Notes under the pieces: model-generated
Databases searched by the model: none
Told to the model about the DNA's origin: nothing
Seen by the model: the letters and a program-made list of their open reading frames with translations, nothing else
NCBI GenBank assembly: GCA_016213785.1
Contig: JACQZQ010000112.1
Span: 23,955-87,954 of the forward strand
Origin: Acidobacteriota bacterium
Lineage (GTDB): Bacteria; Acidobacteriota; Blastocatellia; Chloracidobacteriales; JADJPF01
DNA: 64,000 nt
Reading direction: 5' to 3'
Made by a program: the position numbers and the translations under genes
Shown: positions 45,768-55,604 of the stretch, piece after piece
Layout of the letters: each line of letters begins with the position of its first letter
Position numbering within the stretch: the first letter of the stretch is position 1

Positions 45768-48700
45768 TTAGAAAGTTAACCGAAATCCAAATTGAAATTG
45801 ACGAGGCGCAAAAGCATTGCGATAACGCTCATTAGGTGCAGTAAATCTACCATTCTCTTGTTTAGGTAAGTGAAAATTTCCTTGGCTATCTTTAGGAAAA
45901 ACCCTATCTACTTCACTTATATTAACTCTATTAAACAAGTTAAAACATTCTGCTATAACTTGAAATTTTAATTTCTCATTTATTTGTATACTTCTAGATA
46001 AACGTAAATCAACACTAGCAAATCCTGGCATAACACCAACATTTCTTCCTAATTCATTAGGGCGATCTCCTGGAGGGTTATCTGCATTAAGATTAAGATC
46101 TTCTCCTACTATTAAATTATATGGATGCCCAGATTCTAAAGTAATAATTGTGGATAGTTGGGTGTTTTGTAAAAAGGGGGTATTAAAATATTTTCCTAGC
46201 TCTACTAGTCCAGAAACAACAAATCTACTTCGTGCATCTTGAAGAGAAAGGCCGCGTTCATTTCCTGGTTTAAGCGGGTCTACTGTTTCTTGAATATCAA
46301 ATCTAAAGTCTAAAAAATTGTCTATAGCTTTAGAGTATGTATAGTAAGCTAATATATTTAGCTTATTGCTAATACGTCTATCTATAGCAATGGTTAAGCC
46401 GTTGTAATAGCTATCAAATGCTGATTCTACTTCAAAAACCGTTCCTCGACTTGGGTCTACTCGGCCTTGGACTTGACTATCTAAAGGATTATTAATTATT
46501 GGTCTTACAACAGGATTTATATCTCTAACCCCTAAAAATTTAACTCCACGAACATAGTTATAGCTAAGACCCAGTATCGTATTTTGATTTAAGAAATAAT
46601 CAAAGCCTGTTGTTATTTGCTGTGTATATCCATTACGAAAATCTGGTTGGTACTGAAATGTAGTATTTAATTGAGGGGTAAATTTTATATCTGAAGGAAC
46701 TTGTGTACTTTCGGGGAATTTATGACCTGGCAAGGAAAAAGGAAGTATAGAGAAAGGAAAAGGAATTACAGGAATTGACAGACTCTTTTTAACTGTTGTT
46801 AGTTCTACAACCCCAGGTACAGCAAAAGGCTGGACTCCAAAAAATATACCATAAGAAGCCCTAAGATTAAGTTTTGGTATTTTATTTGGGCTATAGGAGA
46901 GTGCAAGTCTTGGAGAAAAATTCCCATTATTATTAGGGATAAATCTTTCACGTCCTATATCATAACGTAGCCCAATTTTAACAATTAGATTTGATTTTAA
47001 CTTTATATCATCTTGAATAAAGGCTGAAAAAAGCCTTTGTTGAACAGATATCCTAGTGTTTCCAAAACCTTGTACATAAGCAAAGGGTAGAGGTAAAGTT
47101 TCTAAGGGCAACCCTTCAGGAAAACCTGGAAATATCATAGGTGCTGCTGCTGAGGCAGTTTTAAGAAAGGCAATTTGTTGAGAGCTACGCAAGGAAGGGT
47201 CAAATGCTTCTAGACCACTAAAAGAAGGTAGATTTGGTATTCCTACAAGTTGGCTAAAATTAAGCGGTACAAAAAGAGCTAAACCTCCATTAAATATTGG
47301 TAGAGTAGACTTATCATCTGGATCTATATTTGCAAAATCTACACCAAATTTTATCTGATTTTTACCTTTTGTAAGTGTAAAGTTATTAACAATTTGAAAG
47401 ATAGGAGTCTTTCTAGGCTGTGGTAAAAGCGTAGCCCGTCCAAAGCGAACCGAGCCTTCAGGTGCAATTAAACGTATTTGAGGAGAATTTTCTATAGGAT
47501 CAATTTCTTGATTACGTTTTGCATAAATAAAGCGTGTTTCTATTGCTAAATTTGAGGTTGCATAAATATTACTTATAGCAATATTATTGTCTTTAAGTCT
47601 TTGTATACCAGCATTTGTTTCACCAATTAAAGCACCAAAGGGATCAAAATTCCCATTATAACTTCCACCAAAATTATACCTAATAAAAAGATTATCTTTA
47701 GAGCTAAGCCGTAAATCCACCCTATTTAAAAAGGAAGTATTACCAAGGGAGAAAGGAATTGCTCCATTTGAGAGAGTAAAACCTAAATTTTTTGCTGATT
47801 TTACGGTTTGTTCTCCTATTGTAACAAACTGGTTTTGTTTTATGGATAAGCGTTCAAAAGAGGAAAAGAAAAAGATTTTATCTTTTTTTATTGCTCCACT
47901 TAAAGTAGCCCCAAATTGATATTGCTCATAGTTTGGCTCAAATGGTGTAAAAACATCACGAGCACTAGTTTTATCACTGCGATTAAGAAAAAATACCGTA
48001 GAATGTATATTGTTACTACCGCCTTTAGTAACAATATTAATGACACCTCCAGCAGCACGGCCAAATTCAGCAGAATAGCTATCACTAACTACTTGAAATT
48101 CTTGAATAGCGTCTTGGCTAAATGTTGCACGTACTGCACCTGTAGCAGTTTCATTATTATCAAGTCCATCAATTGTAATATTATTAATTCGTGCAGATTG
48201 TCCATTAAATGATAATCCTGAACTAGCCGATACTCCTTGAGTTGGTACTCTATCTTGGACTACACGAGGAGTTGTAAGAGAAAAATCTAGGAAATTTCTA
48301 CGATTAATAGGTAAAGAATTAATACGATCACTAGCAATAGTACTACTACTTTCAGTTTTACCTTCTCTTACAAAACTATCCCCAAGAATTTCAATAACTT
48401 GCTTTGATGAACCTACTGTTAAGTCACATACTTTAAGAAGAGTATTTCCAATATTAAGATATACAGTGCTAATAGTTTCTTCAAACCCATCTGCTTTAAC
48501 AGATATTTCATAACTACCTGGTGGAAGCTGAAATATTGTACAACTCCCATCTTCATTTGTTTGAGAATTACGAATTAGATTTGTTTCTAGTTGTCTAACA
48601 GTAATAGTTGCACTACTTAAGCTTGCTCCTTGAGAATCTCTGACTACTAATGCTATTGCACCTGTAGTAGATCCGCTTTGTGCTAAAGCTACTGTGCTTA

Positions 48701-48773
48701 GGTAGAATGTTAGAATGAGGACACAAATAAAATTACTTGTTAATTTTAGTGACTTGTAATAATACTTACACAT
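45768..48773 (-). CDS. Oar-like TonB-dependent receptor with carboxypeptidase regulatory-like domain
   Basis: The product is 1001 residues. The signal peptide (FICVLILTFYLSTVALA) is followed by a carboxypeptidase regulatory-like domain (GAIALVVRDSQGASLSSATI) and a plug (DRINSLPINRRNFLDFSLTT, NNITIDGLDNNETATG, FSAEFGRAAGGVINIVTKGG). The beta barrel ends FQFGFRLTF with the terminal Phe. It is a distant paralogue of the receptor at 28768-32016. The ligand is unknown and no TonB-ExbBD genes are in the window. An exported unknown lies just downstream on the same strand. Confidence 0.92.
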   Translation of the reverse strand: MCKYYYKSLKLTSNFICVLILTFYLSTVALAQSGSTTGAIALVVRDSQGASLSSATITVRQLETNLIRNSQTNEDGSCTIFQLPPGSYEISVKADGFEETISTVYLNIGNTLLKVCDLTVGSSKQVIEILGDSFVREGKTESSSTIASDRINSLPINRRNFLDFSLTTPRVVQDRVPTQGVSASSGLSFNGQSARINNITIDGLDNNETATGAVRATFSQDAIQEFQVVSDSYSAEFGRAAGGVINIVTKGGSNNIHSTVFFLNRSDKTSARDVFTPFEPNYEQYQFGATLSGAIKKDKIFFFSSFERLSIKQNQFVTIGEQTVKSAKNLGFTLSNGAIPFSLGNTSFLNRVDLRLSSKDNLFIRYNFGGSYNGNFDPFGALIGETNAGIQRLKDNNIAISNIYATSNLAIETRFIYAKRNQEIDPIENSPQIRLIAPEGSVRFGRATLLPQPRKTPIFQIVNNFTLTKGKNQIKFGVDFANIDPDDKSTLPIFNGGLALFVPLNFSQLVGIPNLPSFSGLEAFDPSLRSSQQIAFLKTASAAAPMIFPGFPEGLPLETLPLPFAYVQGFGNTRISVQQRLFSAFIQDDIKLKSNLIVKIGLRYDIGRERFIPNNNGNFSPRLALSYSPNKIPKLNLRASYGIFFGVQPFAVPGVVELTTVKKSLSIPVIPFPFSILPFSLPGHKFPESTQVPSDIKFTPQLNTTFQYQPDFRNGYTQQITTGFDYFLNQNTILGLSYNYVRGVKFLGVRDINPVVRPIINNPLDSQVQGRVDPSRGTVFEVESAFDSYYNGLTIAIDRRISNKLNILAYYTYSKAIDNFLDFRFDIQETVDPLKPGNERGLSLQDARSRFVVSGLVELGKYFNTPFLQNTQLSTIITLESGHPYNLIVGEDLNLNADNPPGDRPNELGRNVGVMPGFASVDLRLSRSIQINEKLKFQVIAECFNLFNRVNISEVDRVFPKDSQGNFHLPKQENGRFTAPNERYRNAFAPRQFQFGFRLTF

Positions 48774-49154
48774 AGGGCACCTTCTTTATTTAGAAATGGG
48801 ATAGTACTATAACAATGCTAGTTTTTTATAGCTTATGAGCTTATGTGGTGTTTACTGACGGATTTATTTAGCAAAAGCATACAACAACTTGGGAAAATTG
48901 AAAACAATAAGTAAAAATTTCTAGTAAGTAAAAAGTAAAATAAAAATTTCCAAGCATCTTTGATTAAGCATCTTTATTTAAAGATTTGGAGAAGCTGATA
49001 GAAATCAAATTTTTTAAGATAACTTAAATACCCTAGCTCTTATGCCCCTTTTCTTGACACTTTTAGCAAAACTCAATCATAATGACGTTTTTCTAGCCTA
49101 GTGATTACTTGGGGCTTAGCTTTTTCAAATCATTAATTTGGGGGTATTTTAACC
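48774..49154. other. Divergent intergenic region (receptor / lysS)
   Basis: This 381-base gap separates two divergently transcribed genes. Apart from the lysS promoter at 49054-49083 I see no open frame, hairpin or RNA gene. The receptor promoter must be on the minus strand close to 48800-48900, but no clear -35/-10 pair stands out. Confidence 0.6.
49054..49083 (+). promoter_or_regulatory. Sigma70-type promoter of lysS
   Basis: TTGACA (49054-49059) and CATAAT (49078-49083) are separated by 18 bases, close to the consensus. Transcription would start near 49090, about 65 bases before the lysS start. Confidence 0.65.
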
Positions 49155-50753
49155 TTGATTTTAGAAGATAATGAACAGATTTTGCAGCGAAAAAAAAATT
49201 TACAAGAGATTATTGACTTAGGCTTTTCTGCTTATACTCACTCTTACAAACATACACACACAATCAGAGAAATAGTTAATCTATATGCTGATAAAACTAA
49301 AGAAGAATTAGAAACACTACATATTGAAGTAAGAGTACCTGGCCGAATTCGTGCAATTCGTAAAATGGGTAAAGCTGCTTTTATTACTTATTCTGATGGT
49401 CAAGAAACCTTACAAATCTATATTCGCAGTAATGAAGTAGGCGAAAAGCTATGGAAGCTATTTGAACTCTTGGATTTAGGCGATCTAATTGGTGCAACTG
49501 GGTTTTTATTTCGCACTAAAACTAATGAACTTTCTATTCATTCAAAAGATCTAGAGTTTTTAGCTAAAGCCTTAACACCTCCTCCTGATAAACATTCTGG
49601 CCTGCAAAATAAAGAAATTCGTTATCGTCAACGCTATGCAGATTTAATTGCTAATCGTGATGTAAGAGAGGTTTTTATAAAACGCTCACAAATTATTAGA
49701 GAAATTCGTGAATATTTTGACTCACACGGTTATATAGAAGTAGAAACCCCTATGCTATCTCCTTTAGCTACTGGTGCGGCAGCACGTCCTTTTGTTACTC
49801 ACCATAATGCTTTAGATATTACACTTTATGCTCGTATTGCTCCAGAACTTTACTTAAAACGGCTGATAGTTGGTGGACTAGATAGAGTTTATGAGATTAA
49901 CCGTAATTTTCGTAATGAAGGGCTTTCAATTAAACATAATCCAGAATTTACAATGCTTGAGTTTTATCAAGCCTATAGCGATTATAAAGACTTAATTAAA
50001 CTTACAGAAGAACTTATAGCAGGGCTTGTAGAAAAAGTTTGTGGTACTTTAGAAGTTGAATATGAGGAAAATAAAATTAATTTTGCTCGTCCTTGGGCTT
50101 GTCTTACAATGCGCGAGGCTGTAATTAAATATTGGCCTGAAAATCTTACCCCACCAACAAAAGAAGAACTAATAGATCCTATTATTTTAAGTAGGTTAGT
50201 AAAAGAACTAGGTGTAGATATTGCCCCAAGCGCTAATGCTGGCAAGCTTTTAGGCGCTTTGTTTGAGCACTTAGTAGAGCCTCACTTAAATAACCCAACT
50301 TTTATTACTGAATTTCCTACAGAACTCTCTCCGCTTTCTAAAGAATCAAAAGAAGATCCTCGGTTTGTAGACCGATTTGAGCTATTTATTGCAAAAATGG
50401 AACTTGCTAATGCTTTTAGTGAGTTAAATGACCCAGTAGAACAACGTCATAGATTTGAAGAGCAAATGCAACAGCGTGCGCATGGAGATGATGAAGCAAT
50501 GGTACTAGATGAGGATTACATCAGAGCACTTAGTTATGCAATGCCTCCTACAGCAGGCGAAGGTATTGGAATTGACCGCCTTGTAATGATTTTAACTGGT
50601 CAACGCTCAATTAGAGATGTAATTTTATTTCCTCATATGCGCCCAGAAAGAAAAAATCTAGAACAAGAAGATTCTGAAGATTCAGAGAGTTCAGAGGGTT
50701 CTGAAAATTCTGAAGATTCTAAGAAAACATCAGAAAATCAAAATGCAGAGTAA
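49155..50753 (+). CDS. lysS: Lysine--tRNA ligase (class II)
   Basis: The product is 532 residues. The N-terminal OB-fold ([20 protein letters not shown]) and the class II catalytic domain with motif 2 ([20 protein letters not shown]) and motif 3 ([20 protein letters not shown]) are intact. The start is TTG at 49155: a stop lies just upstream in frame and no better start exists; the ribosome site is weak. The last 30 residues ([17 protein letters not shown]) form an acidic, Ser-rich tail that class II lysyl-tRNA synthetases normally lack. An RNA hairpin after the stop may separate it from lolC/E. Confidence 0.95.
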   Translation: MILEDNEQILQRKKNLQEIIDLGFSAYTHSYKHTHTIREIVNLYADKTKEELETLHIEVRVPGRIRAIRKMGKAAFITYSDGQETLQIYIRSNEVGEKLWKLFELLDLGDLIGATGFLFRTKTNELSIHSKDLEFLAKALTPPPDKHSGLQNKEIRYRQRYADLIANRDVREVFIKRSQIIREIREYFDSHGYIEVETPMLSPLATGAAARPFVTHHNALDITLYARIAPELYLKRLIVGGLDRVYEINRNFRNEGLSIKHNPEFTMLEFYQAYSDYKDLIKLTEELIAGLVEKVCGTLEVEYEENKINFARPWACLTMREAVIKYWPENLTPPTKEELIDPIILSRLVKELGVDIAPSANAGKLLGALFEHLVEPHLNNPTFITEFPTELSPLSKESKEDPRFVDRFELFIAKMELANAFSELNDPVEQRHRFEEQMQQRAHGDDEAMVLDEDYIRALSYAMPPTAGEGIGIDRLVMILTGQRSIRDVILFPHMRPERKNLEQEDSEDSESSEGSENSEDSKKTSENQNAE

Positions 50754-50759
50754 ATTTAT

Positions 50760-50781
50760 GCCCTAAGATAAATTTTAGGGC
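50760..50781 (+). terminator. Weak hairpin after lysS
   Basis: GCCCTAA (50760-50766) and TTAGGGC (50775-50781) pair over 7 bp with an 8-base loop, a few bases past the lysS stop. There is no T tract directly after it, so it may attenuate rather than terminate before the Lol genes. Confidence 0.4.
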
Positions 50782-50806
50782 TAAGCTTTTAAGGATTAAT
50801 AAAATA

Positions 50807-52036
50807 ATGCGCTATGAGATCTTTATTGCTTTAAGATATCTAAAAGCCAAGCGTCGTCAAAGTGTACTATCTTTTATTACTTTTATTGCAGCATTAGGGA
50901 TAATGGTAGGAGTTTGGGCATTAATAATTGTTCTTTCTTTCCAAAGTGGTATGGAGCAAGACCTTCAAACTAAAATACTTGGTGGCACAGCGCATATAAA
51001 CTTATTAAAAGATGACGAAGGCGCATTTTCTAGTCCTAATGAGCTTATTAGCAAAATAGAAAAAATTCCTGGAATTAAAGCAGCCGCAGCAACCGTTTAT
51101 ACAGGAGTGTATCTTAATGGTATAAGCGACTCTCGTGGCGCAATTGTTAAAGCAGTGGATTTAGAAACACCAAGTGATGCTAATGAAATTTATCAAACTA
51201 TAATTCAAGGCTCTGTTGAGAGCCTTAAAGCAAATGAGGATGGAGAAGAAGGGATTATTTTAGGTCTAGAATTAGCTACTGAACTTGGAGTTAAATTAAA
51301 TGACACCGTTACTGTAATTTCTTCTGAAGGCCGTTTAACTCCAGGGGGGCTTGCTCCTAGACAAAAGGTTTTTATTGTTGTTGGTTTTTTTAAGTCAGGA
51401 CTTTATGAATATGATTCTAGCTGGGGCTATATTTCTTTAGATGCTATGAAAGAAATAGTTGCAAATGAAGCACCTACTCAAGTAATTCAAATGAAAATAA
51501 TGGATATTTATAGAGTCAAAGAAATTGCTCAAATACTTCTAGAAACTCTTGGCCCAGGTTATAAAACTAAAGATTGGCAACAGCTTAACCAACCTGTTTT
51601 TGCTGCATTAAATTTACAAAGACTTGGATTTTTAGTTGGTATTGGGCTAATTATTTTAGTTGCCTCCCTAAATATTATTACTACTCTAACAATGGTGGTT
51701 GTAGAAAAAAATCGTGATATTGCAATCCTTATGAGTATGGGTGCAACTAGGCGAAGTATTTTATTTATTTTTATTTTACAAGGTTTAATTATAGGTTTTG
51801 TAGGTATGGCTTTGGGTACAATTAGCGGGGTTTTAACAAGCTTTTTTGCTAATAAATATCAACTGATTCAACTTGATCCTAGAATTTATTCAATTTCTTA
51901 TGTTCCATTTAATACTCGTTTGCTAGACGTAGTTCTAGTTGCTACAATTGCAATGACAATTAGTTTTATAGCTACTATTTACCCAGCTTGGAAAGCTTCA
52001 CAACTAATTCCTGTAGAAGCTTTGCGTTATGAGTAG
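50807..52036 (+). CDS. Lipoprotein-releasing ABC transporter permease (LolC/LolE-like)
   Basis: The product is 409 residues. The N-terminal LolC/E motif (IFIALRYLKAKRRQSVLSFI) leads into the first helix, a periplasmic domain of about 230 residues follows, then three helices with NIITTLTMVVVEKNRDIAIL and the end PAWKASQLIPVEALRYE. The Lol complex moves mature lipoproteins out of the inner membrane to LolA. A single LolC/E-type gene next to lolD suggests a homodimeric (LolF-like) permease. The start is preceded by TTAAGGATTAATAAA. It is followed by lolD after 17 bases. Confidence 0.92.
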   Translation: MRYEIFIALRYLKAKRRQSVLSFITFIAALGIMVGVWALIIVLSFQSGMEQDLQTKILGGTAHINLLKDDEGAFSSPNELISKIEKIPGIKAAAATVYTGVYLNGISDSRGAIVKAVDLETPSDANEIYQTIIQGSVESLKANEDGEEGIILGLELATELGVKLNDTVTVISSEGRLTPGGLAPRQKVFIVVGFFKSGLYEYDSSWGYISLDAMKEIVANEAPTQVIQMKIMDIYRVKEIAQILLETLGPGYKTKDWQQLNQPVFAALNLQRLGFLVGIGLIILVASLNIITTLTMVVVEKNRDIAILMSMGATRRSILFIFILQGLIIGFVGMALGTISGVLTSFFANKYQLIQLDPRIYSISYVPFNTRLLDVVLVATIAMTISFIATIYPAWKASQLIPVEALRYE

Positions 52037-52053
52037 AAATTTGTAAGGAGTTT

Positions 52054-52752
52054 ATGGCCGCTGAACTAGTAAAAGATAAAAATATACTAATTCACACAAA
52101 TCTTCTTGCCAAAAGCTACCAGCTTGGTAAAAATAAAGTAAATATCTTTGAAAATCTCTCGTTAGAAATTAAGCGAGGAGAAATGATTGCAATTGTTGGG
52201 CCCTCTGGAGCAGGTAAATCTACTCTCTTACATGTGTTAGGGGGACTGGATCGTCCTACAAGTGGTTCGGTGATTATGGATGGGTTTGACATTTGTAAAC
52301 TCTCTGATGTAGACTTGGCAAGGATGAGGAACAAAGACATAGGTTTTGTTTTTCAATTTCATCATTTATTGCCTGAATTTTCAGCAGTAGAAAATACTAT
52401 GATGCCACTATTAATTAGTGGCAAGTCCCAAAAAACTAGCCGAGAAAGCGCTAAAAATATTCTTACTCGGGTAGGTTTAGGGCAAAGACTTGAACACCGT
52501 CCTGGAGAACTATCTGGAGGCGAAGCTGCTAGAGTCGCTTTGGCAAGAGCACTTATTTGTGAGCCAAAACTACTTTTAGCTGATGAACCAACAGGAAATC
52601 TAGATAGCCATACAGGTGAAGAAATTCATAAGTTACTTAAACTTATACATAGTGAATGTTCTTTAACATCTATAATTGTAACTCATAATGAACGCTTAGC
52701 TGCTATTTGCTCTAAGGTGTTACACTTAGAAGATGGTCAATTACGTACTTAA
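52054..52752 (+). CDS. lolD: Lipoprotein-releasing ABC transporter ATP-binding protein
   Basis: The product is 232 residues. Walker A GPSGAGKS, Q-loop FQFHHLLPEFSAVENTM, signature LSGGEAARVALARAL, Walker B LLLADEPTGNLDS and H-loop IIVTHNERL are all present. The LPEFSAVENTMMP region is typical of LolD. AAGGAG lies only three bases before the ATG, an unusually short spacing, so initiation may use a different context. It pairs with the permease directly upstream. The next gene, clpC, starts 127 bases later. Confidence 0.93.
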   Translation: MAAELVKDKNILIHTNLLAKSYQLGKNKVNIFENLSLEIKRGEMIAIVGPSGAGKSTLLHVLGGLDRPTSGSVIMDGFDICKLSDVDLARMRNKDIGFVFQFHHLLPEFSAVENTMMPLLISGKSQKTSRESAKNILTRVGLGQRLEHRPGELSGGEAARVALARALICEPKLLLADEPTGNLDSHTGEEIHKLLKLIHSECSLTSIIVTHNERLAAICSKVLHLEDGQLRT

Positions 52753-52879
52753 AATTAAGTTTAACTAATTTTATTTATTAAAATAGTTATTACTAAATAA
52801 ACTTAAACCTTATATTTTATCCGTTAGTTTCTAGTGCTTTGCAGTGGAAATACGGTCTTGAAGAAGGCGATGGATAAGC

Positions 52880-55231
52880 ATGTTTGAAAGATATACAGAA
52901 AAAGCTCGTCGAGTTATCTTTTTTGCTCGCTATGAAGCGAGCCAGTTTGGTGCCCCAGCTATTGAAGCCGAACATATCTTATTAGGGCTAATGCGCGAAG
53001 ATAAAGGTTTAACCAACCGATTTTTTCGCCATTCTCAAACCTCTATTGAATCCATCCGTAAAGAAATCGAAGGTCGTACTATTTTACGTGAAAAAGTCTC
53101 TACTTCTGTAGATTTACCACTTTCATCTGAAGCAAAACGAGTTCTTGCTTATGCTGCTGAAGAATCTGAACGCCTCCAACATCGCCATATTGGTACAGAA
53201 CACCTTTTATTAGGGCTTTTAAGAGAAGATAAAAGCGTAGCAGCAGAAATCCTTCATGAACGTGGACTCCGCCTTAATGCTATTAGAGACGAATTAACCC
53301 GCTCAACAAGTAATGAACGCCACGCAGCACAAAAGAAAGAAACTCCACATTTAGCTGAATTTAGCCGAGATCTTACCGAATCCGCCCTACAAGGACTTCT
53401 AGATCCATTAGTAGGCCGTAGCAATGAAATTGAAAGAGTTGTCCAAATCCTTTGCCGACGTACAAAAAATAATCCTGTATTAATTGGTGAGCCTGGTGTA
53501 GGTAAAACTGCTATTGTTGAAGGCTTAGCTCAAAGAATAATGTCAGGCGATGTTCCTTCGTTTTTAGCTGAAAAAAGAATCCTTGCTCTAGATCTTTCTT
53601 TAGTTGTTGCAGGTACTAAATATCGTGGTCAATTTGAAGAGCGCTTAAAAACAATTATGCGTGAGCTTGTAGAAAATCCACAATATATAGTATTTATTGA
53701 TGAACTCCATACACTTGTTGGTGCAGGCTCAGCAGAAGGCTCTTTAGATGCTGCTAATATATTAAAACCTGCTCTTTCTCGTGGTGAAATTCAATGTATA
53801 GGAGCAACCACTCCAGCAGAGTTTCGTAAGTCAATAGAAAAGGATCGTTCTTTAGAACGTCGTTTTCAAGCAGTAAAAGTCCCTGCTCCTAATGAAAAAG
53901 AGGCTATTGGCATATTAGAAGGCGTAAAAGAGCGTTATGAGTCTTTCCATAAAGTTCGTTATGAACAAGAAGCCGTAGAAGCTGCTGTTTATCAATCAAA
54001 TCGCTATATCCCAGATAGATTTCTTCCAGATAAAGCCATAGATATCATTGATGAAGCAGGAGCAAAAGTAAAACTCCGTTACTCGCAAATGGCTAATTCT
54101 TATGAACTTGCAAGGGCTGCCCGTTCTTATAATAACCGTTTCTTTTCTGAGCAAGAAATAAATGAGTTTGATTCTCGACATGTTGTAACAAAAAGCGATA
54201 TAGAGGACGTAATTGCACGTTGGACAGGTATTCCAGTTACTTCATTAAAAGAAGAAGAAATGCAAAAACTTCTTCGTATCGAAGAAGAACTTCATAAAAG
54301 AATTATTTCCCAAGAAAAAGCCATTTCTGCTGTTGCACGGGCTATTCGTCGTAGCCGTGCAGGACTAAAAAGTCCTTTACGCCCTGTTGGAAGCTTTCTC
54401 TTTTTAGGCCCAACAGGCGTTGGTAAAACCGAAGTTGCTAGATCTTTAGCAGAATTTCTTTTTGGTAGTGAACGCTCAATGATTCGCTTTGATATGAGCG
54501 AATTTATGGAAAAACATTCTGTTTCTAAATTAATAGGCTCTCCTCCAGGTTATGTAGGCCATGAGGAAGGAGGCCAACTTACAGAACGTATTAAGCGTAA
54601 TCCCTACTCAGTTCTTCTATTTGATGAAATAGAAAAAGCCCACCCAGATGTTTTTAACATCCTTTTACAAGTCTTTGAAGATGGACAACTTTCAGACTCT
54701 TTAGGTAATACTATTGATTTTAAAAATAGTATTATTATTATGACCTCTAATATAGGTGCTCGCTTTATACAAAAACGGGGACATCTAGGTTTCCAAGCAG
54801 CTAATGAACTCCAACAAAATGAAAAAATGGAAGAAGCTGTAATGGGAGCAGTTAAACAAACCTTTAACCCAGAATTTATTAACCGTTTAGATGAAATTAT
54901 TGTTTTTGAACCTCTTAATGATGGTGACTTAATGCAAATAGTAGGTTTACTTGTCCAACATATGAACAAAACTCTAGAACGTAAACGTCTGACTGTTACA
55001 ATTACTGAAGGCGCTAAACGTTGGGTGCTAGAAAAAACTTGCCAAGATCGTTCCTATGGAGCACGTCCTCTTAGAAGAGCATTACAACGCTATGTAGAGG
55101 ATCCTTTATCTGAAGCGGTTATTCAAGGTAAATTTACTGAAGGATCAAATATTGAAATTTATCTTGATGGTGGTGAACTTCAGCATCGTTTAGTAGATGT
55201 TGAACAAATAGATCCACTACTTACTCATTAG
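52880..55231 (+). CDS. clpC: ClpC-type AAA+ protease ATPase subunit
   Basis: The product is 783 residues. Two Clp N-terminal repeats ([20 protein letters not shown] and [20 protein letters not shown]) are followed by AAA-1 ([22 protein letters not shown]) and AAA-2 ([40 protein letters not shown]) with a C-terminal ClpB-D2-small domain. It unfolds proteins for ClpP in the cytoplasm. Typical ClpC is 810-850 residues; here the middle region between KVKLRY and VTKSDIED is only about 40 residues, so the UVR coiled-coil segment is shortened. ClpP is not in the window. A terminator follows at 55260. Confidence 0.93.
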   Translation: MFERYTEKARRVIFFARYEASQFGAPAIEAEHILLGLMREDKGLTNRFFRHSQTSIESIRKEIEGRTILREKVSTSVDLPLSSEAKRVLAYAAEESERLQHRHIGTEHLLLGLLREDKSVAAEILHERGLRLNAIRDELTRSTSNERHAAQKKETPHLAEFSRDLTESALQGLLDPLVGRSNEIERVVQILCRRTKNNPVLIGEPGVGKTAIVEGLAQRIMSGDVPSFLAEKRILALDLSLVVAGTKYRGQFEERLKTIMRELVENPQYIVFIDELHTLVGAGSAEGSLDAANILKPALSRGEIQCIGATTPAEFRKSIEKDRSLERRFQAVKVPAPNEKEAIGILEGVKERYESFHKVRYEQEAVEAAVYQSNRYIPDRFLPDKAIDIIDEAGAKVKLRYSQMANSYELARAARSYNNRFFSEQEINEFDSRHVVTKSDIEDVIARWTGIPVTSLKEEEMQKLLRIEEELHKRIISQEKAISAVARAIRRSRAGLKSPLRPVGSFLFLGPTGVGKTEVARSLAEFLFGSERSMIRFDMSEFMEKHSVSKLIGSPPGYVGHEEGGQLTERIKRNPYSVLLFDEIEKAHPDVFNILLQVFEDGQLSDSLGNTIDFKNSIIIMTSNIGARFIQKRGHLGFQAANELQQNEKMEEAVMGAVKQTFNPEFINRLDEIIVFEPLNDGDLMQIVGLLVQHMNKTLERKRLTVTITEGAKRWVLEKTCQDRSYGARPLRRALQRYVEDPLSEAVIQGKFTEGSNIEIYLDGGELQHRLVDVEQIDPLLTH

Positions 55232-55604
55232 TATCTAAAAATTTTAGAATAGCTTAAGTAAAAAGACATAAACTGGTGTCTTTTTCTTTTTTAAATAACC
55301 TTAAATTCTAAATTTAATTGTTACGTCAAAAACATTGTTTTTGTTAAAGAATAAAATAAGCTTTTTTCTTAAATCTAATGAACTAAAATAGACCTTAGAT
55401 GTTAATAATATAGGATATGTGCCTTGCTTTTAATAACTTTCCTAACTAGAATCTCTTAACCTGGAAAATTTTTTCTATTTGGGCAACTCAAACACAAGGT
55501 TAATTCGTCAAACAAGATCTATTCTATACTTAAAAACCTTTACTTATATAAGTATTGCCCACGATAAATTTAAGTTCTTATATGCTCCGCGGAGGCTTTA
55601 TTTT
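55232..55604 (+). other. Gap between clpC and bamA
   Basis: After the clpC terminator (55260-55285) about 320 bases precede the bamA start at 55605. It is AT-rich, with no convincing hairpin or open frame. The bamA promoter should lie here, but I cannot pick a clear -35/-10 pair. Confidence 0.5.
55260..55285 (+). terminator. Intrinsic terminator of clpC
   Basis: AAAAAGACA (55260-55268) pairs with TGTCTTTTT (55277-55285) over 9 bp around an 8-base loop, followed by CTTTTTT. It starts 29 bases past the clpC stop. Confidence 0.75.

Noticed and set aside
54604..54969. 121-codon minus-strand open frame opposite clpC
   Set aside because: Low-complexity translation antisense to conserved AAA-2 motifs; shadow.
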